Made by a program: the position numbers and the translations under genes. The notes under the pieces were generated by a model, which was given only the letters and a program-made list of their open reading frames with translations, made no database searches and was not told where the DNA came from. Positions 8,330 through 18,119 of a DNA stretch of 39,574 nucleotides are shown here, one piece after another (positions within the stretch are counted from its first letter, which is position 1; the number at the start of each line of letters is the position of its first letter). The DNA comes from Chloroflexota bacterium (lineage in GTDB: Bacteria > Chloroflexota > UBA6077 > FW602-bin22 > CADDYW01), in contig JAJPIK010000096.1 in NCBI GenBank assembly GCA_021324795.1, positions 1 to 39,574 of the forward strand. Direction: 5' to 3'.

Positions 8330-10258
8330 TCACGGTCGCGCGAGTTGCGTCTTAACGTAGACCTTTACAAAGGTGCTTTGCGGATCAGCCGTTTGGTGGT
8401 AGATCCACCAACGCCACCAATCAAAAAAACTCGGGCGCGGCAAAGGCGCGCTCAATGAATACTCGAACAATTCGCCCACGTAGGGTCCCTTGGGCGCTTT
8501 ATCGTTTGCCGCGACCACGGCAATTCCTGGGGAATCGTTGCCAGCCTGGACAACGTTGATGTTGATGCTCGCGCTGGCACGAACGTCACTCGGACGAGTC
8601 AGATACCAGACGATCGGTTGAGCGAAGGTTGGTGCCACGTCCACGACTGAATTGACATTGCGCCCTTCGAGCTGCTGGGCGATCTCCAGCTCGTCGAGAA
8701 TCGTGATCGAATCGCTCGCTAACGTGCGTACGTCTGATGACGTAACCGTGCCAGTGAAATATTCGGCTGGATTGAGCTGGCCGCCCGGATTCAACAGCAT
8801 CGCCGCGTGCACGCTAAATCCAAATAAGGCGATGATCCCAACGCCAGCCAAAGATCTGTACGCGCTTCTCCAGCTATACCAGAACGCAAATGCGATGATG
8901 AACGCGACAATTGCCATCGGCGGGATCGCGCCAACCCAATCAGGTACGTTTGGCTGGGGCAGAGTAACATTTCCCAAAGCGATCAGGCTGGTTGCAATCA
9001 ACGGTAAGACACCGGCCGCGAAAACCAGGAACTCCCTACGCTCTTCCCGACCGCTCAACACCATGACAACCTCGTCGATTGCGCGCCCTCCCAAAAACCC
9101 AAGCGGCACAACCACCAGGACGATCCAGATCGGATCCTGGCCATTGCTCAGGAAAAGAATCAGAAAGCCCAGTGCTGCCCACCAAGCCCAAAAAACGTCA
9201 AGTAACCGCCTCTTCCGGAAGCCAATCACTGCGCCGACGATGCCAAAGACCAGCGCAAAGGGCTCGTAGCCAATCAGCAGAGCAGGATACAACCAGAATG
9301 GGTGCGAGCCCAGGTCACCGAAACTCATGACTTGGGCCGCGAGTGGTCCAGCCAGCGAGTTACCTAAGCCTTCGAGATGCGTTCCGAAGCCGGTCGCGAT
9401 GAGGCCATAAGTCAGTACAACGACGAGTGTCAGCGATTTGAGCATCTTGGCCGTCGGTAACAGATCTCTCAAGACCAACGAACGGGGAACCGGCAACCAG
9501 CCAAATCCAAACTCGAATCCCAATACCGGCGCTTCCGCTAGCGTGCCTCGCGATTGCCGCCAGATTCGGTAAACCACGAGCGCAGCAAACGTCAGCGCGA
9601 TCAAAGCGAGGGCGTCTCCGGGGGGGCCAGCCATCAAGAGCAGCACACCGGCTACCGCGCCAAGATAGAGGCCTGATTCTTGGCGCGGCCCGAGAGAACG
9701 ACTTATCGCGAGCACAGAGGTCAATCCGAGACCAACTGCCAGCATACTGGGATCGACCGAGCGCGACGCGAACACCAATGATGGCGAAACGGCGAGAATC
9801 GTCGCAGCAGCAAGAGCCCCGATCCGTCCAATTTGTCGACGGAGGAGGAACGGACTCATCGCGACGAGCCAGCCAGACCAGACGGAGACGCTCCGCGCCA
9901 CCGCGTCGGTCGCGCCAAGCACCAGGAACAAAAGGGCGTTCAGGTAAATAAAAAGAGGTGCTGGCTCAATGACCACCCCATGCTGATGGACGATCCGCCA
10001 GGAATCGAGCGCGAGGACACTCTCGGCTGGCTGGAGTGGATTCCCATCGACATTCAGTAACCGAATCGCCAAAGAGATCGCGGCAACGCCGATCCAGGCA
10101 GCTAGCTCGCTGACGAAGCGCCAGTCCGGCGTTGACCTGACGTCGACGCGGGCCAATCGCTCGGTACGGAGCACGCCTCCAGGAGGAGCCACCGCGCCGT
10201 TTCGGGTTGATGCTCCGGGCCGCGTCGGCGCCGGTAGCTTTCGTTTCGGAGGAGCCAC
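8330..10258 (-). CDS. TIGR03663-like membrane protein, paralog with altered catalytic loop
   Basis: A 642-residue protein with about a dozen membrane segments. The start is GTG 10258, whose G is the last base of the upstream gene's TAG, so translation is probably coupled. The first 220 residues align by eye with the neighbour at 5344-8313: the early loop, then NALLFLVLGATDAVARS against NALVYFLLGVTDATARV, then AAATILAVSPSLVF against AAALLAVSPTILY. Where the neighbour has HHDES, this protein has QPAES (A78, E79), so the first acidic residue is lost. A proline-rich, basic cytoplasmic N-terminus of about 45 residues precedes the first helix. It may be a non-catalytic partner of its neighbour; this is inference. 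Confidence 0.8.
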   Translation of the reverse strand: MAPPKRKLPAPTRPGASTRNGAVAPPGGVLRTERLARVDVRSTPDWRFVSELAAWIGVAAISLAIRLLNVDGNPLQPAESVLALDSWRIVHQHGVVIEPAPLFIYLNALLFLVLGATDAVARSVSVWSGWLVAMSPFLLRRQIGRIGALAAATILAVSPSLVFASRSVDPSMLAVGLGLTSVLAISRSLGPRQESGLYLGAVAGVLLLMAGPPGDALALIALTFAALVVYRIWRQSRGTLAEAPVLGFEFGFGWLPVPRSLVLRDLLPTAKMLKSLTLVVVLTYGLIATGFGTHLEGLGNSLAGPLAAQVMSFGDLGSHPFWLYPALLIGYEPFALVFGIVGAVIGFRKRRLLDVFWAWWAALGFLILFLSNGQDPIWIVLVVVPLGFLGGRAIDEVVMVLSGREERREFLVFAAGVLPLIATSLIALGNVTLPQPNVPDWVGAIPPMAIVAFIIAFAFWYSWRSAYRSLAGVGIIALFGFSVHAAMLLNPGGQLNPAEYFTGTVTSSDVRTLASDSITILDELEIAQQLEGRNVNSVVDVAPTFAQPIVWYLTRPSDVRASASININVVQAGNDSPGIAVVAANDKAPKGPYVGELFEYSLSAPLPRPSFFDWWRWWIYHQTADPQSTFVKVYVKTQLARP

Positions 10259-12801
10259 TAGTTTTCCTCGCGCACTTTGTAGATAGTCACCGCTGGATTC
10301 TTATAGACCACGTCCATGAACTGGCCGAACTTATCGAGTCCGGCCTGAGCCTGCGGAAATGCTTGGCGCTCAAGGGGACCAACGTAAACGTAGGTCGCGT
10401 GGTACTTCGCTAAGAGATCCCGGGCAACTGTTAGGTTCGCGGTCGTGTAGATCGTATTGATGTCATTTTTCCGCTCTTGCTCGACACCGACGATTGACGC
10501 GCCTCGCCACTGAATCTCGTGAAAGTCCCAGCCAAGAATCGTGGGCAGGCCAGTCATCCACGAGACTTCATCGAAAGCACTGTAGGAACCTCCGGTCGCC
10601 TCGACGATTGTCGGCGTGCCTTGCACATTTTGCTGCAGCCATTGAATGCCGGCATAATCGTCCGGATTAGAGCGAGCATAATAGGCCAACCCATCCAGGG
10701 TGGGTAAATTAGTAAAGCCATTCGAGCGCGATTCGAGCGCGGCGGGGACGTAGACAAAGGCCGCGGCAATCAGAACGGCAACCACTCCGCCCCAGAGACG
10801 CGCCGACCAGGTCGCCACGCTGCGTACGCCCGTCTTAGCAGTGCCTTCCCGCTTACCGAAAGCGTTCGCCCCGACGATGTAGACCGCGTAGGCAGCCACT
10901 ACTGACAGCATCGCCCACGACTGGTAATAGAGTTTGAAGACGGTGTTCATCCGATTACCAAACGAGTCCTGGATGTACACCAACTCGGTTCCACATAGGA
11001 GCAACGCGGCGGTAAAAAGCAGCACCAACGCGAAAATATGCTCGGTTGGCCAAGTAGCCGCGGTCGAGCCACCGGCCACTTCGACTGGCCGATCGCCATC
11101 CTGTCCCGTGGAGGCCGCTTCAGTCCCCAAACTCCGCCACGACATGACTCCACCGACTGGTTCGTCCGTTAACACTCGATCCACGGCAACCGAGCCAACT
11201 AGATAGCGAAGAATCAGCGCCAATGCCGCCATCATCAGGGGGATCATCACCGTCAGCACCGGTGCGTTGATCATCAGTCCAGTCGCCGCGACAATCAGAA
11301 TCAAGCCCCAGCTAACTGGACTCCGAGTCCAGGCTGGCCCGGTCGCTTGCCAGATTCGCGCCGGTAAGAGCGAGCGCCCGAAAACCAGCTCGGCCATCAC
11401 CCAACTGACGGTCACAATCAGAAACGGCCCCCAGAAGATCAGAAAATGCTGGAGGTGACTGTGTACATTGACAATGCCCAACAGGCCATTGGCCTGGGAA
11501 CGGAAGGTCACGTAGAACGGCCAGTAGAGCAAGACGCCAATAACCAGCGCCACGACTCCGAAAACGATCGACTGCTTGAGCCATTCGAGGTCAAACTTCG
11601 GGCGATCCAGGTAACGACGCACTGCGAAGGCACAAAGGAGGACAAAAAGATAGGTCAGAATGTCCCAAGCATTCAACAGGAACATCGCCCCGAACAGAAA
11701 CGCGATGAATCCCCACTCGGCCAGATGGAAGCGCCAGTTTTCGAGCGAGAAACCTTCGACCGCGCGGAGAAAGCTCAGGGCAAACCCCATGCAGACAAAG
11801 GCAAAAGGCAAAGCCAGAACGTGGGGATGGAGATCACCAAGCAGAAAACTGAAGAAGGGGAATTCGTTAATCGTATTGTAGCTCTGGGGTAGCGGCGCCC
11901 CCGGCGGGTAGTCGGCAATCACCCGGGAAGCACGAAACCACCACCAATTGTCCTGCTGATCGTTAGGATACCAGTGAGCGCTAAGATAGGGGTGATTCAA
12001 GCCGATGATCGCGATGGATTGCCAGAACGACGATGAGCCGAAGCCGTGGGCGTGCAAGAGTTCGAGAAAACCTTCCCAGTTGCCCAACAGAACTGTGAAA
12101 AGGGCGCCAACACCTCCGGCTAGCCAGGCCGGCCAGCTTCGCTGACTCGCGGCCACTCCAAGCTCGACGTGTCGTAACCGCTGCGCTCCGACCGCGAGGG
12201 CGTAGGTCAGAGCAAACGCCCCGGTGACGGTGAGCGCGAACAACGTGGCAATCGCCAGATTAAAGGCAACCGAGGGCAGCACACCGGAAAGCTCGGTCAC
12301 TGCCGCGACCATGACGTATCCGAGGTAGTAATAGCTAATCGAATTCCCCGAGAGCCATGGGTCGGCCGGCGGGAACTGACTGCTGCGGACAATACTGTTC
12401 AGGAAGGCAAATTCCATGGGCTTCTCGGTAGCTGCGATGTCGGGGAAGAAAGCCCGGCAGGCTGCCCAAAAGAGAAATGCTCCCAGGAATAAGCCTTCGA
12501 CAACGTAGACCCACGTTCGTTGATTGCGGAAAAGGGCACGCACGTCATCAACCGAGCGTCGGAGGCCAAGCCAACCGGCGAGCGCTAGACCTAACACGAT
12601 CAAAAAGACGGTAGCCCCACTATTCGACCAGAAGCCAAAAATGGCGCCGAACCAGAGGAGGACCGCCACGCTGAGCATTCCCAACGGCCGAGCGAACGCA
12701 AAGCCACGATCCGGCAGGTTCCGGAAGAACCGCGCGGCAAAGGGAAGCGCCGCGGCGCCCATGAGTTGGATGACGACGTACCATTGGATCAGATCAAGCA
12801 T
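10258..12801 (-). CDS. DUF2298 (Chlor_Arch_YYY, TIGR03662) membrane protein
   Basis: 847 residues starting at ATG 12801, with AGGA ten bases upstream and only 7 bases after the previous stop. The N-terminus (LPFAARFFRNLPDRGFAFA) and the blocks PPADPWLSG...SYYYLGY, NEFPFFSFLLGDLHPH and RMNTVFKLYYQSW (K623) are hallmarks of DUF2298/TIGR03662 proteins, large integral membrane proteins known in Chloroflexota and archaea. The fold resembles GT-C enzymes, and family members are usually suspected of acting on lipid-linked sugars, but the reaction is not established. The C-terminal 170 residues are a soluble domain. The gene shares its blocks with the DUF2298 half of the upstream fused gene, so the two are paralogs. 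The stop TAG overlaps the GTG of the next gene. Confidence 0.88.
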   Translation of the reverse strand: MLDLIQWYVVIQLMGAAALPFAARFFRNLPDRGFAFARPLGMLSVAVLLWFGAIFGFWSNSGATVFLIVLGLALAGWLGLRRSVDDVRALFRNQRTWVYVVEGLFLGAFLFWAACRAFFPDIAATEKPMEFAFLNSIVRSSQFPPADPWLSGNSISYYYLGYVMVAAVTELSGVLPSVAFNLAIATLFALTVTGAFALTYALAVGAQRLRHVELGVAASQRSWPAWLAGGVGALFTVLLGNWEGFLELLHAHGFGSSSFWQSIAIIGLNHPYLSAHWYPNDQQDNWWWFRASRVIADYPPGAPLPQSYNTINEFPFFSFLLGDLHPHVLALPFAFVCMGFALSFLRAVEGFSLENWRFHLAEWGFIAFLFGAMFLLNAWDILTYLFVLLCAFAVRRYLDRPKFDLEWLKQSIVFGVVALVIGVLLYWPFYVTFRSQANGLLGIVNVHSHLQHFLIFWGPFLIVTVSWVMAELVFGRSLLPARIWQATGPAWTRSPVSWGLILIVAATGLMINAPVLTVMIPLMMAALALILRYLVGSVAVDRVLTDEPVGGVMSWRSLGTEAASTGQDGDRPVEVAGGSTAATWPTEHIFALVLLFTAALLLCGTELVYIQDSFGNRMNTVFKLYYQSWAMLSVVAAYAVYIVGANAFGKREGTAKTGVRSVATWSARLWGGVVAVLIAAAFVYVPAALESRSNGFTNLPTLDGLAYYARSNPDDYAGIQWLQQNVQGTPTIVEATGGSYSAFDEVSWMTGLPTILGWDFHEIQWRGASIVGVEQERKNDINTIYTTANLTVARDLLAKYHATYVYVGPLERQAFPQAQAGLDKFGQFMDVVYKNPAVTIYKVREEN

Positions 12802-12808
12802 TGTCGGT

Positions 12809-13483
12809 TTATCCTATGACCTGATAGATCCGAACGCCGTCACGATCGTAGACCACCTTGAGGGTTTTACCAACCATGCTATCAAATTTTTCACGAGCGG
12901 TCGGATAAAACGCCTGCTCGAGCTGACCATCGATGATGTAGGTGACGTCGTATTGATGCAGCAACGCCATGGTTTGAGACACCGAGGGGCCGGAATACAT
13001 CTGCTGGACGTCCTGCAGCCGGTTATCGACCTCGTACTGGAAACCCCAGCGTTGTTGCTTCTGGTGCCAATCCCAACCAATGACCGTCGGCAAGCCGGTA
13101 TAAATCGAGAATCGCGATCCCCATCGGTAAAGGGGGCGGTTTCCCTCGAGAATCGTCGGCGTGCCGTCGACGTTGTCTTGCAGCCATTCGATCGCCTCTT
13201 TATCGGTTTCTAGCTGCAAGGCTTTACCGTCGTCGACGTAGACTGCCCCATTCATGTAGGCCGTGCCATCGAGCGTAGGAGCCAAAGCCGTGCTGAATCG
13301 GTCAGAAACGCGGGAGATCGTTCCGAAGACCGGATAGACGAGCGTCATCGCGAAAAGCGCCACCAACGCGGTTGCCCAGAGCCGACGCAGGAAAGAATCG
13401 CGCAGCGAGAGCAGGCGCCGCGCGTAACGGATGACGACAACGGCGCTGGCAATTCCCCAAAGTACCCAAACCTGCTCGTAGAA
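12809..13483 (-). pseudogene. C-terminal remainder of the GT-C/DUF2298 fusion, after an in-frame TAG
   Basis: This segment stays open in exactly the same frame as the gene upstream; only the TAG at 13486-13484 separates them. The first codons after the TAG read FYEQVWVLWGIA, which directly continues the DUF2298 motif RMNTVF(K). The rest holds a membrane segment and a soluble C-terminal domain (WGSRFSIYTGLPTVIGWDWHQ) matching the end of the paralog at 10258-12801 (SWMTGLPTILGWDFHE). If translated alone, the first in-frame start would be near 13366, giving 185 residues, but no convincing ribosome site is seen there. It is best read as part of a gene of about 1.72 thousand codons interrupted by a nonsense change AAG to TAG, or by a sequence error. 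Confidence 0.75.
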
Positions 13484-16400
13484 CTAGAAGACGGTGTTCA
13501 TCCGACCGACGTCACCATCGATCGCCAGTTGCTCGGTACCGATGCCAAGCGCCAAACCGGTTGCGAAGAGGAAGACGACGAAACAATCCTCCGGATCGCG
13601 GTGTCGATGGAAGCCAATCGCCAAAGCCACCGCCAGGAGCACGACCAGGATCCCGGTCAGCGCCATTCCCAGGGCAAAGCAAGCGGCCGCCACCAACAGA
13701 ACGAGTCCAGCGCCATAGAGAATCGCGATTTCGCGACGATCCCACCGGCGTACCAGCGCCCGCTGCAGCTCGACGACCCGAGGCAGTAGCTCCCAATTCC
13801 GCGCATACAAGATCGCCGAGCGGACTACTCCGAATCGGCCATAGAGCGCATAGCCCTCGATCACGAAATAGGACACCATGATCGCGAGGAAAAGGCCGTG
13901 AATTGCAAAGTAACCGCTGACGTCCGACTTGTCCGGAATCGGATGAACGCCCGAGTAGAACGATTGGAAGCTCGCGTAAAATGGCAGGAACAGCACTCGA
14001 CTGAGAATCACCACCGCGACCAGACGAATCATAGCAGTAACCAGACCGCGGACAGTTGGTCGAGCAGCCAAGTACCAGGGCATTGCTAGAGTGAGAGCGA
14101 CGAGCCCCAGGTAAGTCGGGTAGTCCCAGGAATTAATCGGGAACAGCGCTCCGACCGTCAAACCAAGCAAGACCGTCGCAGCAACGTTACTCCACGACAC
14201 CTGCCGTAAGCGCTCGTCGAGCCAACGCAGCCGCCACGGAAAGCCCGTTCGCTCCACCGGCGGCTGTCCGACCACGGCTCCCTCTTCCGGAGGCCGCACG
14301 GCCGGCAGGAAAGAGAGTGTCCCCCGGGATTTGACGATGTTGATGCAAAACACAATCGCTAGTACGGTGAATGGTAAGCCGATCAGGTGCGCGTGCAGAT
14401 CGGCAAATAAGAAGGTGAAATACGGGAACTCGTTGATCGTCCCGTTGAGAACGCGGGTGCTTGCCCAAAACCAATCCGGCGCGATGACGAGAGGCCGCGC
14501 TCCGGTGATAACGTCGACCGCGCCGACGAAAAACGCGATCACCGGGCCAATCAGCGGAGTCGCGTTTGGCGATATCGAGGAAGTGCTGATCAATTGCTGA
14601 GCCAACTGGCCAAAGCCAGCAAGATTGCCAATCACGCAGACCATCAAGCCAGCGAGCACGCCCCCGGCCACGGTTGACCTCTTCGGTATCCCCTCACCCC
14701 GGTGAATCAAGGCGACCGCGGCCGAGAACACGCCACCAACCGTCAAGGCAAAGAGCATCGGAACAACCAGGTTATAGGAGGTCGTTGGCAAAACGCCAGA
14801 GAGCTTGGTTAGCGTCCCGACAATAATCTGCCCAAAGTAGTAGTAATTCAGGTAGCCGCCGGCGAACCAGGGATCGTAGGGCGGAAAGATCGGGCTGCGC
14901 GCCGCCGCCGTGAAATAGGCCAGATCCATTGGCTTCTCACCGCCCAGGGTGGGATGCCAGAGGTCTGGATCAAGACTCCGGATGTACACGTCAGAGAAGA
15001 AAGCGAGCCAGAAAACAGCTTCCTCGACCAGGATGAGACCACGTCGCTCCCGGACGAAGGTCATAATCTGATCACGTTGGAGATGTCCAAGCACGGCAGC
15101 AGCGACGAGGAAGACAGCAAAGATCGCCAGGGTGGCCAGACGGGTTGCCTGGACGATTCCCAAGCTCACGATGATCCAGATCAGCCAGACTCCGACGAGC
15201 ACGCCAAGTGTCTTCGAAACGAGGTATCCCCGATCCGGGAGAAATCGGAACACCGGAAATCCGAGCGGCACTCCGGCGAGCCCGACCAAAGTAATCAGGA
15301 TGATCCACACCAGAAGTGGAACTTGATTGAAGACGTCCTGCCGGTTAAAGATGTCGCGGAACGTCCCACCAGTTTCGACGATCGCCTTTTGGGCCGGTGT
15401 CAGCAGTAACGACTTATTATTGTTTTGAACACCAGTTAGCGCCACTTCGCTCGGCTGAGGCGGCGGTCCAATCAGGGTGCGAAGCTGATCGGGACTGAGT
15501 TGTTGGACTTTCTGGAAAATCAGGACTTTCTGGTGGTCGTAGACCGAGAAGCTCTCATCGGCATGACCAAGATTGATCGTGATCGGCGCCGGGCGCTGCC
15601 GCTGGAGCAGTGCCGGGGTTGGCAAGCCAGGATCGTTTGTCGTGTCGTCGACAAAGGCGATGCCGAGCAAGTTCGGGTAGCGATCGAACGCCGCGACGAG
15701 CTTGAAGCCGAGTTTTTCGCCAAAGAGATCCTCGTAGTAGCGCCGCGACATCGGATACCGGGCGGGAATGCGCGGCACCGTTCCGTACAATCGGTTACTA
15801 AAAAACACGACGTAGTCGGCCGCTTCGAGATTATTGACAATCGTGTTCAGCTTCGCGGCATTATCATCGTCATACATCGGCATCGTGACAATCTTGAAGC
15901 CGTGGCTGTCAGCGGTGTCAATGCCGGTTGGACTGACAATCGGCACCGGCATACCTTCTTCCCAATGCTCGGTCGCGATCGTCGCCCCCCGGGGTGCGTG
16001 CTGGTAAAGCCAGAGGGACCCCTCGACCGGCGTCGTCGGCGAGGCTAACATATTGTCATAGGCCAGGCTGTAGAACACCGAGAATACCAGGACGATCGCG
16101 ATGAGCGCCCGACTAAAGCGGACCGGCCAGGGCCCAACGAGGAAGCGCTGCAAGACCGGCCAGCGTTCGAGCCAGGAAGGCGGAGAATTTACCCCGACGA
16201 GGTCACCGTCCTCGAACTCGCTCCAAACGAACCGCGCCACGTCGATCGGCGTTCGAACCGGCCCAGGTTCGTCGACTTCGACGAACCAATCCAGGGAAAG
16301 TCCCTTGAGCTGGGCGAAGCGCAAGCTTTCCTCATCGATCGTAGTCTCAATCTGCGATGCGGACTTCGCTGCTGATATCGACGGCAGCGGGCCATTCGCG

Positions 16401-17977
16401 GCATCTTCCCAGCTACTCGGGGTCTCTTCTTGATTGCTTTCTGATACCTTTCCCCCTTCCCCGGCAAGCCGAGCTACCAGGTGATAGCCATTCTCGCCAA
16501 CGGCTTGCTCTTCAGCCGAGATGACCGGGGAGCTAGCCCAATCGAGTGTTTCCGAGCTCTCCTCACTCGTCGCGAGCACCTCCAGATCCCCTTCGAGACA
16601 TGCTAGATCGTCGAGATCCCACTCCTCCATGGACATTTCCGAGACACTTGCACGTGCATAAGCGTCGTCGACGTCCGTCCTGCCCCCAACTTCGACCGCG
16701 GGGACAAGCGCCGGCTGCCAAGGTGCCACCGTGGGCATGCACTCTCCGGCCTGATTAACCTCGCCCCGCCAACTTCGGACTATGTCCAGCAAGCGAATCA
16801 GTGCAAACGCGGCGAAGAGCCCAAGGAGCGGGGTAATCGGCAGAAGATAACGCATGAACTTCGCGTAAAAGTCACCCGTGATCGCGAAGTACGGCAGAAC
16901 GTAGGACAGCAGGAGAATCTCGCCGGGACCGGGATGATCAATCGTCCGCCAGAGCAGGTAAACCAGACCGATGAACATCGAAATGCCCAGCGGAATACCA
17001 ACGCCAAAAAGCAGCAGGTTCTGGATGAAGTAAAGGTAGGGTGGTCGTCCAAAGTACTGACGCGTGTACGGGAGGTCAGCGAGACCGCGAACCATATCCC
17101 CTTGTTCGGTGAAACCCTGAACAAACCTCCGGAAGTCGATGATCGCGTACGGCTCGGCAATGACGAAGACAATCGCCGCGAGCACGAGTGTCCCCACGAG
17201 CGGAGGAATGGCTCGGATCACGCTCTCCAGATTTGGCCAACGCAGCGCGGGCCGATCATTGGCACAGGTGACGCATTGCCGAATCAGGTGAGATAACACG
17301 ACCGGCGCAAGGACCGGTGCTGCGCTTGCCTTCGTCGCCAGGGCGAGACCGGTGAAGATCCCAGCCCAAACTGCCGAATTCCGCTTCCCCGCTCGGGCAT
17401 ATTCAACCGATGCACATACCGCGGCGACAACGAGACAAGTCATGATCGTATCGGTCGCGTAGAAGTGAGAAAGCTGGATATCAATCACCGAAAAGGTGAC
17501 GAAAATTGCGCCGAGCAAAGCAACACGCCGACTGAAAAGCTGGCGACCGAGGCGGTAGACAAGGTAAACCGAACCAGTATCGAACAGCGCCGAGATCGGA
17601 CGTCCGATCAACCGTAAATTGCCGAGATCATTGAACTGGTCGAAGAAGTGGAGTCCGGGGAGCAGATGGCCGATCCAGACCAGAATCGCCGCCACCAGGC
17701 GGAGGAGATAGAAGGAGAAAGTTCCGTAGGAAAAGCCTTGCGGATCGAGCGTGCTCTGCGGAGTGAGTAATTGACTCAGGTTGAGGGGCCAGCTCAAAGA
17801 AAGACTGGCGGTCGTCATGAGAATGTAGCGCTCGTCCGGGTGGTAGAGGTGGCCGTCATCCCAGTTGATCTGGAACACGCGCAACGCAAACGCCACCAGG
17901 AGAAGTCCAACCACCGCCAGACATTCGCCGTGGCGACGCACAAAGCTTCTCACGTCGTCAACCGGCCGTGCCGCCAA
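13484..17977 (-). CDS. GT-C glycosyltransferase fused to DUF2298, truncated by in-frame TAG
   Basis: The start is placed at TTG 17977 because GGGAGG stands five bases upstream; the frame extends to GTG 18013 without a visible ribosome site. Residues of about 20-400 form an ArnT/PMT-like GT-C core with HPDER (46-50) in the first loop. A hydrophilic, acidic insert of about 200 residues follows (400-620), then a soluble part, then a DUF2298 half from about 940 (VFRFLPDRGYLVSK, PPYDPWFAGGYLNYYYFG, NEFPYFTFLFADLHAH). Translation would stop after RMNTVF at 1497 residues, where DUF2298 proteins have lysine. The missing end is encoded in frame just downstream. It is the first gene of the run. Whether the truncated product works is unknown. 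Confidence 0.8.
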   Translation of the reverse strand: MAARPVDDVRSFVRRHGECLAVVGLLLVAFALRVFQINWDDGHLYHPDERYILMTTASLSLSWPLNLSQLLTPQSTLDPQGFSYGTFSFYLLRLVAAILVWIGHLLPGLHFFDQFNDLGNLRLIGRPISALFDTGSVYLVYRLGRQLFSRRVALLGAIFVTFSVIDIQLSHFYATDTIMTCLVVAAVCASVEYARAGKRNSAVWAGIFTGLALATKASAAPVLAPVVLSHLIRQCVTCANDRPALRWPNLESVIRAIPPLVGTLVLAAIVFVIAEPYAIIDFRRFVQGFTEQGDMVRGLADLPYTRQYFGRPPYLYFIQNLLLFGVGIPLGISMFIGLVYLLWRTIDHPGPGEILLLSYVLPYFAITGDFYAKFMRYLLPITPLLGLFAAFALIRLLDIVRSWRGEVNQAGECMPTVAPWQPALVPAVEVGGRTDVDDAYARASVSEMSMEEWDLDDLACLEGDLEVLATSEESSETLDWASSPVISAEEQAVGENGYHLVARLAGEGGKVSESNQEETPSSWEDAANGPLPSISAAKSASQIETTIDEESLRFAQLKGLSLDWFVEVDEPGPVRTPIDVARFVWSEFEDGDLVGVNSPPSWLERWPVLQRFLVGPWPVRFSRALIAIVLVFSVFYSLAYDNMLASPTTPVEGSLWLYQHAPRGATIATEHWEEGMPVPIVSPTGIDTADSHGFKIVTMPMYDDDNAAKLNTIVNNLEAADYVVFFSNRLYGTVPRIPARYPMSRRYYEDLFGEKLGFKLVAAFDRYPNLLGIAFVDDTTNDPGLPTPALLQRQRPAPITINLGHADESFSVYDHQKVLIFQKVQQLSPDQLRTLIGPPPQPSEVALTGVQNNNKSLLLTPAQKAIVETGGTFRDIFNRQDVFNQVPLLVWIILITLVGLAGVPLGFPVFRFLPDRGYLVSKTLGVLVGVWLIWIIVSLGIVQATRLATLAIFAVFLVAAAVLGHLQRDQIMTFVRERRGLILVEEAVFWLAFFSDVYIRSLDPDLWHPTLGGEKPMDLAYFTAAARSPIFPPYDPWFAGGYLNYYYFGQIIVGTLTKLSGVLPTTSYNLVVPMLFALTVGGVFSAAVALIHRGEGIPKRSTVAGGVLAGLMVCVIGNLAGFGQLAQQLISTSSISPNATPLIGPVIAFFVGAVDVITGARPLVIAPDWFWASTRVLNGTINEFPYFTFLFADLHAHLIGLPFTVLAIVFCINIVKSRGTLSFLPAVRPPEEGAVVGQPPVERTGFPWRLRWLDERLRQVSWSNVAATVLLGLTVGALFPINSWDYPTYLGLVALTLAMPWYLAARPTVRGLVTAMIRLVAVVILSRVLFLPFYASFQSFYSGVHPIPDKSDVSGYFAIHGLFLAIMVSYFVIEGYALYGRFGVVRSAILYARNWELLPRVVELQRALVRRWDRREIAILYGAGLVLLVAAACFALGMALTGILVVLLAVALAIGFHRHRDPEDCFVVFLFATGLALGIGTEQLAIDGDVGRMNTVF

Positions 17978-18085
17978 GGCGTCCTCCCGTCGTGATCTTC
18001 TGAATTCTAACACGGCCGAAAATCGCCCGGCAATTTTTTATCCATTTTCGCCGACTTGGCCAGGCATGGTAGCATGGATGAAGTT

Positions 18086-18091
18086 ATTATA
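18086..18091 (-). promoter_or_regulatory. possible -10 element for the glycosyltransferase run
   Basis: A perfect TATAAT on the minus strand lies in the 142-base space between the divergent genes starting at 17977 and 18120. No good -35 is present at 16-18 bases. A start near 18079 would give a leader of about 100 bases. Confidence 0.35.
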
Positions 18092-18119
18092 CGATACTCG
18101 GTCATTGGAACTGTATTCA

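Noticed and set aside
13484..13486. Pyrrolysine or general TAG recoding to explain the in-frame TAG
   Set aside because: TAG serves as the normal stop of other genes in the window, and no tRNA or PylS-type gene is present. A point mutation or sequence error is simpler.
18013..18056. Tiny upstream frame MDKKLPGDFRPC in the leader of the glycosyltransferase run
   Set aside because: Only 12 codons, no strong ribosome site, and AT-rich sequence makes such a frame likely by chance.
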